Shown here: one piece after another, positions 1 through 6,030 of the stretch
Position numbering within the stretch: position 1 is the first letter of the stretch
Layout of the letters: each line of letters begins with the position of its first letter
NCBI GenBank assembly: GCA_030148625.1
Contig: JASBTC010000107.1
Span: forward strand, 1-20,632
DNA from: Sphingobium sp.
Lineage (GTDB): Bacteria; Pseudomonadota; Alphaproteobacteria; Sphingomonadales; Sphingomonadaceae
Length of the DNA stretch: 20,632 bases
Reading direction: 5' to 3'
Made by a program: the position numbers and the translations under genes
The notes under the pieces: model-generated
Database searches by the model: none
What the model was told of the DNA's origin: nothing
Seen by the model: only the letters and a program-made list of their open reading frames with translations

Positions 1-1552
1 CCAGGCCCGAGGCGCGATCCTTGAGCCCGTCGATCAGCGCCAGCACTTCGTCGGGGCCGAGCAGGGCCTGTGGGCGATCGATCAGCAGCTGGTTGAGCTG
101 GGTCGCGATGACGGTGCTGGCGTCGACCACCAGATAGCCGTCGGCAATGGCAAGGTCGCGCAGGCCGGCGTCGATCCACAGCGCGTCGCAGCCGAAGCTG
201 GGATCGCGGGTCGGTTCGCCGGTGAAGGCGGGCTGTGCGCTGCCCTCTCCGGCGTTGATCGCGAGCAGCTTGTCCGGGCGGATCGTGGCGCCGCCGATGA
301 CGACGCCGCCGAGCAGCACGCGATAGGCGGTCGGCGCCAGATCCAGGCTGTCGCGCACCCGGATCTGCGGCACGACGAAACCGAACAGCTGCGACAATTG
401 CTTGCGCACGCCGGTGATGCGGCTGACCAGCGGCGCGCTGCGCTTGTCGTCGACCAGATGGACCAGGCCGAAGCCGAGCTCGATGGTGACCAGCGTATGA
501 TCGCTGACATCGTCGAGGCGGATCTCGTTGGGATTGGCGACCGCGACCGGTTCGGGCGCTGCCACCGGCGGGTTCTTGGCGCGTTTCGACAGATGCCAGG
601 CGATATAGCCGGAGATCGCCGCGGCGGGCAGGAAGATGGTCTGCGGCATCGCCGGGATCACGCCGATGACGCCCAGGATGAAGGCGACGGGAACCCAGAT
701 CGCGGCATTGGCGAACTGGCCGCCGATCTGGCCGGTCAGATCCTCGGAACTGGTGACACGGGTGACGATGGCGGCCGCCGCGATCGACAACAGCAGCGAC
801 GGCACCTGCGCGACGAGCGCATCGCCGACCGCCAAGGTGACATAATGTTCGGCGGCTTCCGACGCGCTGAGGCCGTGGCTGATCATGCCCAGGCAGAAAC
901 CGGCGATGATGTTGACCGCCAGGATCAGCAGGGCGGCGATCGCGTCGCCCTTCACGAATTTGGAGGCACCGTCCATCGAACCGTAGAAATCGGCTTCGGT
1001 CGTGACTTCCACACGGCGCGCGCGGGCTTCGTCGGGCGTCATCAACCCGGCGGCGAGATCGGCGTCGATTGCCATCTGCTTGCCGGGGAGCGCATCGAGC
1101 GTGAAGCGTGCCGATACTTCGGAGACACGGCCGGCGCCCTTGGTGACGACGACCAGGTTGATGATCATCAGGATGGCGAAGACGAACAGGCCGACGATGA
1201 AATTGCCGCCGATCAGGAAAGCGCCGAACGCCTCGATGACATGGCCGGCCGCGGCTGTGCCCTCATGGCCCGACACCAGCACGACGCGCGTGGACGCGAC
1301 GTTGAGCGCCAGGCGCAGCAATGTCGCGAACAGGAGGACGGTGGGGAAGGACGAGAAATCGAGCGGCTTGCGCGCATTGATCGCCGCCATCAGGATTGCG
1401 ATCGACAGGCCGATGTTGATGACGAAGAAGATGTCGAGCACGATCGAGGAGATCGGCACGATCATCAGCACGATCAGCGCCAATATGCCGCCGGGCAGCG
1501 CGAAGCCGCGCGCCGAGGGCATCATCATGCGGGGCAGAGCGAGCGCGCTCAC
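1..1552 (-). CDS. flhA: FlhA, flagellar type III export gate protein (partial, C-terminus beyond left edge)
   Basis: FlhA is the large inner-membrane protein of the flagellar export gate; it couples proton flow to secretion of rod, hook and filament subunits and docks chaperone-substrate complexes through its cytoplasmic domain. About 517 residues of the usual ~690-700 are present. The N-terminal half is a hydrophobic multi-span region. The FHIPEP family signature is clear at about residues 142-165 (RVSEVSARF, then LDALPGKQMAIDAD). The cytoplasmic domain starts near residue 330 and is cut by the window edge. I chose GTG at 1552 because it overlaps the stop of the upstream transglycosylase gene (GTGA); ATG codons at 1528, 1525 and 1522 are in frame but have no ribosome binding site. 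It is probably transcribed with the transglycosylase from the sigma-54 promoter at 2471-2486. Identity is certain, the exact start less so. Confidence 0.95.
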   Translation of the reverse strand, partial: MSALALPRMMMPSARGFALPGGILALIVLMIVPISSIVLDIFFVINIGLSIAILMAAINARKPLDFSSFPTVLLFATLLRLALNVASTRVVLVSGHEGTAAAGHVIEAFGAFLIGGNFIVGLFVFAILMIINLVVVTKGAGRVSEVSARFTLDALPGKQMAIDADLAAGLMTPDEARARRVEVTTEADFYGSMDGASKFVKGDAIAALLILAVNIIAGFCLGMISHGLSASEAAEHYVTLAVGDALVAQVPSLLLSIAAAAIVTRVTSSEDLTGQIGGQFANAAIWVPVAFILGVIGVIPAMPQTIFLPAAAISGYIAWHLSKRAKNPPVAAPEPVAVANPNEIRLDDVSDHTLVTIELGFGLVHLVDDKRSAPLVSRITGVRKQLSQLFGFVVPQIRVRDSLDLAPTAYRVLLGGVVIGGATIRPDKLLAINAGEGSAQPAFTGEPTRDPSFGCDALWIDAGLRDLAIADGYLVVDASTVIATQLNQLLIDRPQALLGPDEVLALIDGLKDRASGL

Positions 1553-2415
1553 AGGTTGAACGCCTGGAGACGGGCATAGGCCTGGCGGACATTGCCGCGG
1601 CCGGTGTCATTGCCGGCGATGTCGAGCCCGAAACTGGCGCGCAGCGTTTCCGCCATGGTCGGGCGCGGCGCGGGCGCCGCCGGCTGGACGGCGTCGATCG
1701 GCCGGGCCTGCCGGTGCATGGGGCCGGGCGGTGGTGCGCCGGCATTGATCGCCGCGATATCGAAGCTGCCGAACCCGCCAGTGTCGCCGCCATTGCGCTC
1801 GATCGCATTGCCCAGCTTGTTCTGGAACAGGCCGTAGACCTGGCCGAGCGAGCGGGCATCGCCGCTGGCGTCGAAGAAGATCGAACGGTTGGCGGCCGCG
1901 GCCTTGGGAAATAGCGAGGCCGCCGAAATTTCCGGATTGCGCTGCGCATTCTGGAGGAATGTCGAGGCGCCCGCAGGACCGAGAAAATGGGCGAGATAAA
2001 GGTCGGTGCCGTTGGGCTCGCGGCCGAGCGCCGATTGCAAGGTCGCGCGATTGTCGTTGGCGAATTCGCCGGCCATCAGCGATGCGACCTGCGGATCGAA
2101 ACGCATCGCCAGGATCTGCTGTCGCATGGCGGGATCGCGCACGATCGGCCCCTTGGGCGTCTGTTCGATCTGCGCGGCCGCCCAGCCCAGGCCATGCTCG
2201 GCGCCATGCTTTTCGAGCGTGTTCAGCCAGGTGCTGGAAATGAACTGGAACAGCCCGCTGGCGCTCGACGTCGAGGCGCGGGCGTCGGGATCCAGGCTGC
2301 TTTCGAGGCTGGCCTGGCCGAGCAGATAGTCGAAATCGACGCCGGTGCTGGACGAGGCGCGCCGGATCTCCGCGCGCACCGCGACCTGGCTCGCCACTGG
2401 CTGGACTTGCGGCAT
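1549..2415 (-). CDS. SLT-type lytic transglycosylase, probable flagellar rod muramidase
   Basis: The 288-residue product carries an SLT/goose-lysozyme-like fold at its N-terminus. The likely catalytic glutamate is E38 in QASLESSLDP, followed by the family motif GLFQF at about 54-58 and a later LYLAHFLGPAGA segment near 140-150. Such enzymes cleave peptidoglycan glycan strands, and next to flagellar genes they open the wall for the growing rod, as SltF does in Rhodobacter. No clear signal peptide is seen, so export may be through the flagellar gate or by another route (inference). The C-terminal ~90 residues are Pro/Ala-rich and unassigned. The start has a strong AGGAGG site 10 bases upstream. 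The gene overlaps flhA by four bases. It probably supplies the hydrolase half missing from the short FlgJ at 10466-10750. Confidence 0.85.
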   Translation of the reverse strand: MPQVQPVASQVAVRAEIRRASSSTGVDFDYLLGQASLESSLDPDARASTSSASGLFQFISSTWLNTLEKHGAEHGLGWAAAQIEQTPKGPIVRDPAMRQQILAMRFDPQVASLMAGEFANDNRATLQSALGREPNGTDLYLAHFLGPAGASTFLQNAQRNPEISAASLFPKAAAANRSIFFDASGDARSLGQVYGLFQNKLGNAIERNGGDTGGFGSFDIAAINAGAPPPGPMHRQARPIDAVQPAAPAPRPTMAETLRASFGLDIAGNDTGRGNVRQAYARLQAFNL

Positions 2416-2470
2416 TGCTCGACATCCTCCTGGCCCGGCGCAACGGCGCGTCCGGACGGGAGGGAATTAA

Positions 2471-2486
2471 GCAATAGCCGTGCCAG
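2471..2486 (-). promoter_or_regulatory. sigma-54 (-24/-12) promoter for transglycosylase-flhA
   Basis: On the minus strand the sequence reads CTGGCACGGCTATTGC: a -24 TGGCAC and a -12 TTGC with exactly ten bases between the GG and the GC. It lies between the flgN stop (2496) and the transglycosylase start (2415), which fits a leader of about 45 bases. It is one of four near-identical sites in the window. Confidence 0.85.
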
Positions 2487-2495
2487 TTCTTTCGA

Positions 2496-2825
2496 TCAGG
2501 CGGGGCGGCGGCCGATATGCGGGCTGGCCGCGCCGGTGCGATAGACGTCGTTGCGACCCGTCAACATGTTCAGCCGCGCACTCACATTGGCGGCCAGAAG
2601 ATTGCGTGTCTGGCGGTTTACCTCGTTCAGGCGATGTGCCGCCTCGACCATGCCGCGGCATTCGTCGTCGAGTTCGTTCATGTCCGCGGCGGCGATCCGC
2701 CCGACCAGCGCCGATTTCTGATTGGCGCAGACCATGATGGTGTCGAGGTCGATGGCGGCAAGCGCTTGCCGTTCGTCCTGCAGGGCGGCAAGCATTTGCC
2801 GCAGGCTGTCCTTGATGGCGGTCAT
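2496..2825 (-). CDS. flgN: FlgN-like flagellar export chaperone
   Basis: This small, mostly helical protein of 109 residues matches the FlgN family in size, helical heptad pattern and position directly after flgM. FlgN is a cytoplasmic chaperone that holds the hook-filament junction proteins FlgK and FlgL unpolymerised and delivers them to FlgI-independent export at the gate. Recognisable features are LRQMLAALQDERQALAAID at the N-terminus and an NRQTRNLLAANV helix near residues 69-80. Sequence conservation in this family is low, so the call rests partly on context. Its start overlaps the flgM stop (ATGA), so the two are co-translated. The first 25 codons contain two copies of a 14-bp palindrome that may be regulatory (2757-2770 and 2787-2800). 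Confidence 0.75.
   Translation of the reverse strand: MTAIKDSLRQMLAALQDERQALAAIDLDTIMVCANQKSALVGRIAAADMNELDDECRGMVEAAHRLNEVNRQTRNLLAANVSARLNMLTGRNDVYRTGAASPHIGRRPA
2757..2770. promoter_or_regulatory. candidate activator site GGCAA-N4-TTGCC (copy 1)
   Basis: GGCAAGCGCTTGCC is a perfect 14-bp palindrome inside the 5' coding part of flgN. It matches the palindrome between the divergent flgB and MotA-like promoters in both arms and spacing. It lies about 270 bp upstream of the sigma-54 promoter of the transglycosylase-flhA unit. Function is inferred. Confidence 0.45.
2787..2800. promoter_or_regulatory. candidate activator site GGCAA-N4-TTGCC (copy 2)
   Basis: GGCAAGCATTTGCC has the same GGCAA/TTGCC arms with a four-base centre. 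Its centre is 30 bp from that of copy 1, about three helical turns, which would suit cooperative binding. Both copies put CAA and CTT codons in flgN, whereas neighbouring genes mostly use CAG and CTG. Confidence 0.45.
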
Positions 2826-3103
2826 TTGGCGGTCCGAAGCAATATGCCGGCTGCGATGATCGCATCGGCGATCTTGGCCGGAACGACAGGATAGCTGCCG
2901 TCGGCAATGGCCTTGCGGATCAGCGCGACGCGATCCTGGTCGACGGGTGGCGTTGCGGCCGATCCGAGCGTTTCGGCGGCGACGACCGGCTGTGCGGCGG
3001 CCGTCGGCCGGCCGGCCTGCCCGGTCTGTTGCGACGCGCCGGCCGCAGCCTGCTCCCTGGCATTGGCGATCCGCCGTGCCGGGCTGATGGGTGACGTGTC
3101 CAT
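2822..3103 (-). CDS. flgM: FlgM, anti-sigma-28 factor
   Basis: FlgM binds and blocks the flagellar sigma factor FliA (sigma-28) until the hook is finished, and is then exported so that late genes come on. The 93-residue reading from MDTSPISPAR shows the family pattern: an unstructured Ala/Gln-rich N-terminal half, then the sigma-binding helix region at about 55-90 with VDQDRVALIRKAIADGSYPV and KIADAIIAAG. I chose ATG at 3103 because translation further upstream would include the promoter region and has no FlgM-like sequence; a GGA lies 10 bases before this ATG. It overlaps flgN by four bases. A sigma-28-type promoter about 40 bases upstream makes flgM itself a late gene, which would give feedback on sigma-28. 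Confidence 0.9.
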   Translation of the reverse strand: MDTSPISPARRIANAREQAAAGASQQTGQAGRPTAAAQPVVAAETLGSAATPPVDQDRVALIRKAIADGSYPVVPAKIADAIIAAGILLRTAK

Positions 3104-3139
3104 GCTGCTCAAGTCCTGATCCAAGCCTTTCAGGACACC

Positions 3140-3166
3140 AGAACGGCAGCGATGGGCGTGACTTAA
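3140..3166 (-). promoter_or_regulatory. sigma-28-type promoter of flgM-flgN
   Basis: On the minus strand TTAA (3166-3163) is followed after exactly 15 bases by GCCGTTCT (3147-3140), resembling the FliA consensus TAAA-N15-GCCGATAA. The preceding bases, CCCC, are the same as in front of fliC. The same element with the same spacing precedes motA and fliC. Confidence 0.75.
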
Positions 3167-3224
3167 GGGGATAAATGATGATGTGCTGGCGCGATCGATC
3201 CGTCTGCGCCCAAAACCGGTCGAT

Positions 3225-3248
3225 CCGGGGCGCGGATCCGCACCCCGG
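3225..3248. repeat. 24-bp near-perfect palindrome between flgA and the flgM promoter
   Basis: The two 12-base arms meet at a central GGATCC and differ from perfect symmetry by one C/A pair. It has no loop and no T-tract, so it is a poor intrinsic terminator. It could be an operator or a hairpin that slows read-through from flgA; function unknown. Confidence 0.5.
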
Positions 3249-3307
3249 AGACCATGGTCCGGCAATTGCCGCCCCCTTTTACGGGGAGGGCGAAGTCATG
3301 CGCCCGA

Positions 3308-3823
3308 TCAGGACGACGGCATGCTGACCAGGCCGCGGCGCAGCACCTGGCAGGTCAGGACTTCGCCCTTGCCGCCCGCCTTGATCTTGATCCAGCTGCC
3401 GACGGGCCCGGCTTCCATCGCCTGACCGCCCTGGCTGATCGTGAAGCCGGTGCCCTTGACCTCGATGGTCACGACATCGCCCTTGGCGACGGCCAGGCCG
3501 CCCGTCTGGACGACGGTTTCAGCGCCCATCACCGCATTGGTCGGCACGACTGGCACGAACAATTTCCAGCCCGCGCCGACGGGGCATTCGAGGATCACGG
3601 TATCGCGGCGCATCGAGCGCCACGACAGCCGGACGTCGCCGCCGCACGATGCGAGCCGAAGCCTGCGATCGACGGGTGCCGCGGCGCCGCCGGGTGCGCC
3701 GAGCGCATTGCCGGTGAAGCGCTGGATCGCCTGATCGAGCGCGATGTGGTCGATGGTCGGCGTGACGGCACTGGCCGGGACGGCGGCCGTCACGAGAGCG
3801 AGAGCTGGAATCAAACGGATCAT
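3308..3823 (-). CDS. flgA: FlgA, periplasmic P-ring assembly chaperone
   Basis: FlgA is a periplasmic chaperone needed for FlgI to polymerise into the P ring around the rod. The 171-residue product has a signal peptide (hydrophobic core 3-16, likely cut after ASA19). It then has VDRRLRLASC and VILECPVGAGWKLFVPV, the paired cysteine segments (C60, C80) typical of the family, and a C-terminal SAF-like domain from about residue 95. The C-terminal GSWIKIKAGGKGEVLTCQVL matches the usual FlgA ending. An AAAGG lies six bases before the start. It is separated from its partner gene flgI (9366-10469) and follows the MotA/MotB-like pair. It has its own sigma-54 promoter at 3857-3872 in addition to possible read-through. 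Confidence 0.92.
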   Translation of the reverse strand: MIRLIPALALVTAAVPASAVTPTIDHIALDQAIQRFTGNALGAPGGAAAPVDRRLRLASCGGDVRLSWRSMRRDTVILECPVGAGWKLFVPVVPTNAVMGAETVVQTGGLAVAKGDVVTIEVKGTGFTISQGGQAMEAGPVGSWIKIKAGGKGEVLTCQVLRRGLVSMPSS

Positions 3824-3856
3824 GTCGAGCCTTTCAATATTTCACGGTTGGTTGAA

Positions 3857-3872
3857 GCAAGGAATGTGCCAA
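3857..3872 (-). promoter_or_regulatory. sigma-54 promoter of flgA
   Basis: The minus strand reads TTGGCACATTCCTTGC, with ten bases between GG and GC. It sits in the 57-bp gap between the MotB-like gene and flgA, which would put the transcript start about 20 bases before the flgA ATG. Confidence 0.85.
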
Positions 3873-3880
3873 TGTTGCCA

Positions 3881-4306
3881 TCAGCCTTGGTCGAAACTGA
3901 GTGTCACGGTGACCGCATCCGCGGTCGCGGGTTCCAGGATCAGCCGCACCGAACGGCCGGTCAGCGCGGGATCGGCGCTGATCGCGGCCGCATCGGCCAG
4001 CACCGCGTCGCGGCGTCCCGGGCGGTAGCCGCCATGGACGTTGATCCGCATATGCGCGTCGATCGCCTGGCCCTTCAGCCATTGATCAAGCGGCGGGGCA
4101 CCCTCGCCGGCACGCCACATCGCGACGGGTTCGGCAAAGATCGGGGCAGGCTCCGGCGCGGGCGCCGCGACGGCGGCAGGGGCCGGCCGGGCCGGTTTCG
4201 CCGGCGCCGATTCGACGCGTGCCAATGCCGAGAATGTGGTCAGGAACAGGATGATCGAGAGATCCGCCAGCATGATCTGCCAGCTCGTTCCGGGCTGTGC
4301 GATCAT
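3881..4306 (-). CDS. short MotB/ExbD-like membrane protein without a recognisable peptidoglycan-binding domain
   Basis: The 141-residue product has one N-terminal membrane segment (about 9-28: WQIMLADLSIILFLTTFSAL). An aspartate at position 15 lies where MotB and ExbD carry their proton-binding Asp; the canonical MotB in this window reads AWKVAYADFVTAMMAFF in the same place. A Pro/Ala-rich linker (about 34-60) and an ~80-residue periplasmic tail follow. The tail shows no GHTD-type OmpA peptidoglycan motif and no clear ExbD domain; a degenerate remnant is possible. Usual MotB length is about 300. The start overlaps the MotA-like gene by four bases, so the two probably form a complex. The role is unknown: accessory stator, gate energiser or assembly factor are all possible. 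Confidence 0.7.
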   Translation of the reverse strand: MIAQPGTSWQIMLADLSIILFLTTFSALARVESAPAKPARPAPAAVAAPAPEPAPIFAEPVAMWRAGEGAPPLDQWLKGQAIDAHMRINVHGGYRPGRRDAVLADAAAISADPALTGRSVRLILEPATADAVTVTLSFDQG

Positions 4307-4980
4307 GCCGCCAGCGTCCTGGGCGCGCGTGATGGTGTGACCGGGCGCACGGATGCCGTTGCCGGGGCGGGGGCCATCTGGATCCTGAGCCAGTCGATCA
4401 TCGCCTGGCGTCCCGATTCCTCGCGCTCGGCGATCCGCGTGATCTGGCGGGCGAGCGGTGCATAAAGCAGGTTGGCGCTGAGCACGCCGTAAAGCGTGGT
4501 CAGCACCGCGGACGAGACCGCCGCCGAAATCGCCTCGGGCGCCAGGCCGCCGGCGGGCAACTGGGTCAGCGCCACCAGCGTGCCGGCCAGGCCGAAAACG
4601 GGCGCGAGATCGGCGGCGAGATTGAGCAGCCGGGCACCGTCGGCGGCGACACGCTCGCGCACGGCGCGACGGGCCTCGTGATGATCGAACAGCGCGTCGA
4701 TCGAGCGGCGCTGGAGCATCGTCTCGACCGCTTCGGACAGGTCATGGTCGGGGATCGTCGCCAGCGGCGCGCGCAACAGCCCTTCGCGATCGATATGGCG
4801 CACCTGGGCGGCAAGCGCCGCGCGGGCGCGGGCTTCCGAGAAGCGCGGTCGGAACAGCGATCCGAGCGCGCGGCCGGTATTGGCGATCTCGGACAATCCG
4901 GAGCGCAGCAATGTGGCCGCCAGCGTGCCGCAAAGCACCAGCAACAGCGCATTCAGGTCGAACATCCTGTCGAACGACAT
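4303..4980 (-). CDS. MotA/TolQ/ExbB-family protein with three membrane segments
   Basis: The 225-residue protein has a MotA-type core: DLAPVFGLAGTLVALTQL (about 124-141) and SAAVLTTLYGVLSANLLYAPLARQ (about 157-179). The TLYGVLSANLLYAPLA stretch resembles MotA and MotP of the Bacillus type more than ExbB or TolQ, and prolines P127 and P175 match the channel prolines of MotA. The N-terminus begins directly with the segment equivalent to MotA TM2 (LNALLLVLCGTLAATLL, about 9-25), so TM1 is absent. The start is firm: a TGA in the same frame ends three bases before the ATG, and GGGAG lies eight bases upstream. It is the first gene of its own sigma-54 unit, followed by the MotB-like gene and flgA. 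The short C-terminal tail is Pro/Ala/Arg-rich. Confidence 0.8.
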   Translation of the reverse strand: MSFDRMFDLNALLLVLCGTLAATLLRSGLSEIANTGRALGSLFRPRFSEARARAALAAQVRHIDREGLLRAPLATIPDHDLSEAVETMLQRRSIDALFDHHEARRAVRERVAADGARLLNLAADLAPVFGLAGTLVALTQLPAGGLAPEAISAAVSSAVLTTLYGVLSANLLYAPLARQITRIAEREESGRQAMIDWLRIQMAPAPATASVRPVTPSRAPRTLAA

Positions 4981-5045
4981 GCCTCAATCTCCCTTCGCGA
5001 TCCGGAGCGGCCGCAGCCGCCCGCACTTCGCGAAGACGGGATTGA

Positions 5046-5061
5046 GCAAGGGGCGTGCCAA
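5046..5061 (-). promoter_or_regulatory. sigma-54 promoter of the MotA/MotB-like unit
   Basis: The minus strand reads TTGGCACGCCCCTTGC, a close match to the -24/-12 consensus with ten bases between GG and GC. It faces away from the flgB promoter at 5204-5219, so the two form a divergent pair. The leader would be about 55 bases. Confidence 0.87.
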
Positions 5062-5121
5062 TCGCGGGGATGAGCCGATTGCGCTGCCGATCCGGCCCGG
5101 CGGCGGCAGCCGGGCGGAAAA

Positions 5122-5150
5122 ATCTTGCCTCGATGCGGCAAGATCTTGCC
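5122..5150. promoter_or_regulatory. candidate enhancer: 14-bp palindrome plus third half-site between divergent sigma-54 promoters
   Basis: GGCAAGATCTTGCC (5137-5150) is a perfect palindrome. A further ATCTTGCC lies at 5122-5129, so three copies of the eight-base half-site sit within 29 bp. The palindrome centre is about 60 bp from the flgB -24 element and about 80 bp from that of the MotA-like unit, a usual distance for a sigma-54 activator site. Function is inferred. Confidence 0.6.
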
Positions 5151-5203
5151 GGGCCTTTGCCGCTTTCGGCCGCGATCGGCGGAAAATCGCACCCTTTCGC
5201 GAT

Positions 5204-5219
5204 TTGGCACGCCTGTTGC
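5204..5219 (+). promoter_or_regulatory. sigma-54 promoter of the flgB operon
   Basis: TTGGCACGCCTGTTGC has both conserved blocks, TGGCAC and TTGC, at the correct spacing, 54 bases before the flgB ATG. It likely drives the whole flgB-flgL run. Confidence 0.9.
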
Positions 5220-5272
5220 GTATGTGCCGGCGAAGGTCCGGCCCATGTCGGATCAATTTGGGAGCAAGGCCG

Positions 5273-5620
5273 ATGGCCGAGAGTCTCTTTGGTATCCATG
5301 GCGCTGCGCTCGAGGTGCGTTCGCACCGCCTCGGCCTGTTGTCGTCGAACATCGCCAATGCGGCGACGCCCGGCTACAAGGCACGCGACATCGATTTCGA
5401 GACCGCGCTGCAGGCGCGCCTCAACGGTGACGGCGCCGACGCCGCCATGGCCAAGGCCGAACGCTATCGCGTGCCGTTGATGCCCTCGCTCGACGGCAAC
5501 ACCGTCGAACTCGCCAGCGAACAGGTCGCCTTTTCCGAAAATGCGGTCGGCTATGCGACGACCCTGTCCTTCATCCAGTCGCGGGTCGAAACGCTGACCC
5601 GCGCGCTCAAGGGCGAATGA
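5273..5620 (+). CDS. flgB: FlgB, proximal rod protein
   Basis: FlgB is one of the four proximal/distal rod proteins and sits nearest the MS ring, exported through the type III gate. The 115-residue protein has the N-terminal rod/hook motif SSNIANAATPGYKARDIDF (about 24-42) and an amphipathic C-terminal helix (SFIQSRVETLTRALKG). The reading frame is open much further upstream, to 4880. ATG at 5273 is chosen because it follows a GGGAG by eight bases, lies downstream of the sigma-54 promoter and matches the family N-terminus. It is the first gene of the rod-hook operon and overlaps flgC by four bases. Length is slightly short of the 130-140 common in the family. Confidence 0.95.
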   Translation: MAESLFGIHGAALEVRSHRLGLLSSNIANAATPGYKARDIDFETALQARLNGDGADAAMAKAERYRVPLMPSLDGNTVELASEQVAFSENAVGYATTLSFIQSRVETLTRALKGE

Positions 5621-6030
5621 CGATGGCGAACCCGATGACCATCTTCGACGTCGCCGGACGCGCCATGTCGGCACAGCTCGTGCGCATGAACAGCTCGGCG
5701 TCGAACCTCGCCAATGCCGGCAGCGTCGCGAGCAGCGCCGATGCGGTCTACAAACCGATCAAGCCGGTGTTCCGCACCGAGCTCGACCGTTCGACCGGCC
5801 TGATGAGCGTCAGCGTCGACCGCGTGATCCGCAGCGATGCGGAGGCGATCCGCCGGCACGATCCCGATCACCCGCTCGCCGACGAGAATGGCGATGTGTG
5901 GGCTGCCCCCGTCGATGAGACCCAGGAGATGGTCGAGATGATGGAGAGCGCCCGCCAGTACCAGAATGTGATCGAGGTGCTCCAGACCACCAAGACCCTG
6001 ATGCTCGATACGATGAGGCTAGGCAAATGA
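5617..6030 (+). CDS. flgC: FlgC, proximal rod protein
   Basis: FlgC builds the proximal rod with FlgB and FlgF. The 137-residue product shows the expected MTIFDVAGRAMSAQLVRMN and SSASNLANAGS N-terminal helix (about 7-36). It also has the C-terminal signature VDETQEMVEMMESARQYQNVIEVLQTTKTL, the rod/hook C-terminal helix. Start options are ATG 5617, overlapping the flgB stop, or ATG 5623; the overlap favours the first. It is followed by flgD with a four-base overlap (ATGA). Confidence 0.95.
   Translation: MTMANPMTIFDVAGRAMSAQLVRMNSSASNLANAGSVASSADAVYKPIKPVFRTELDRSTGLMSVSVDRVIRSDAEAIRRHDPDHPLADENGDVWAAPVDETQEMVEMMESARQYQNVIEVLQTTKTLMLDTMRLGK

Noticed and set aside
398..1579. 393-codon open frame on the plus strand opposite flhA
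   Set aside because: Composition is low-complexity (Arg, Asp, Gln, His) and flhA on the other strand is unambiguous.
3254..4465. 403-codon plus-strand frame opposite flgA and the MotA/MotB-like genes
   Set aside because: It has no family resemblance and an Arg/Gly/His-rich composition; the minus-strand genes have proper starts, promoters and domains.
4880..5272. Possible 131-codon N-terminal extension of flgB
   Set aside because: It would cross the divergent promoter region, has no FlgB-like sequence, and the internal ATG at 5273 has a good ribosome binding site.
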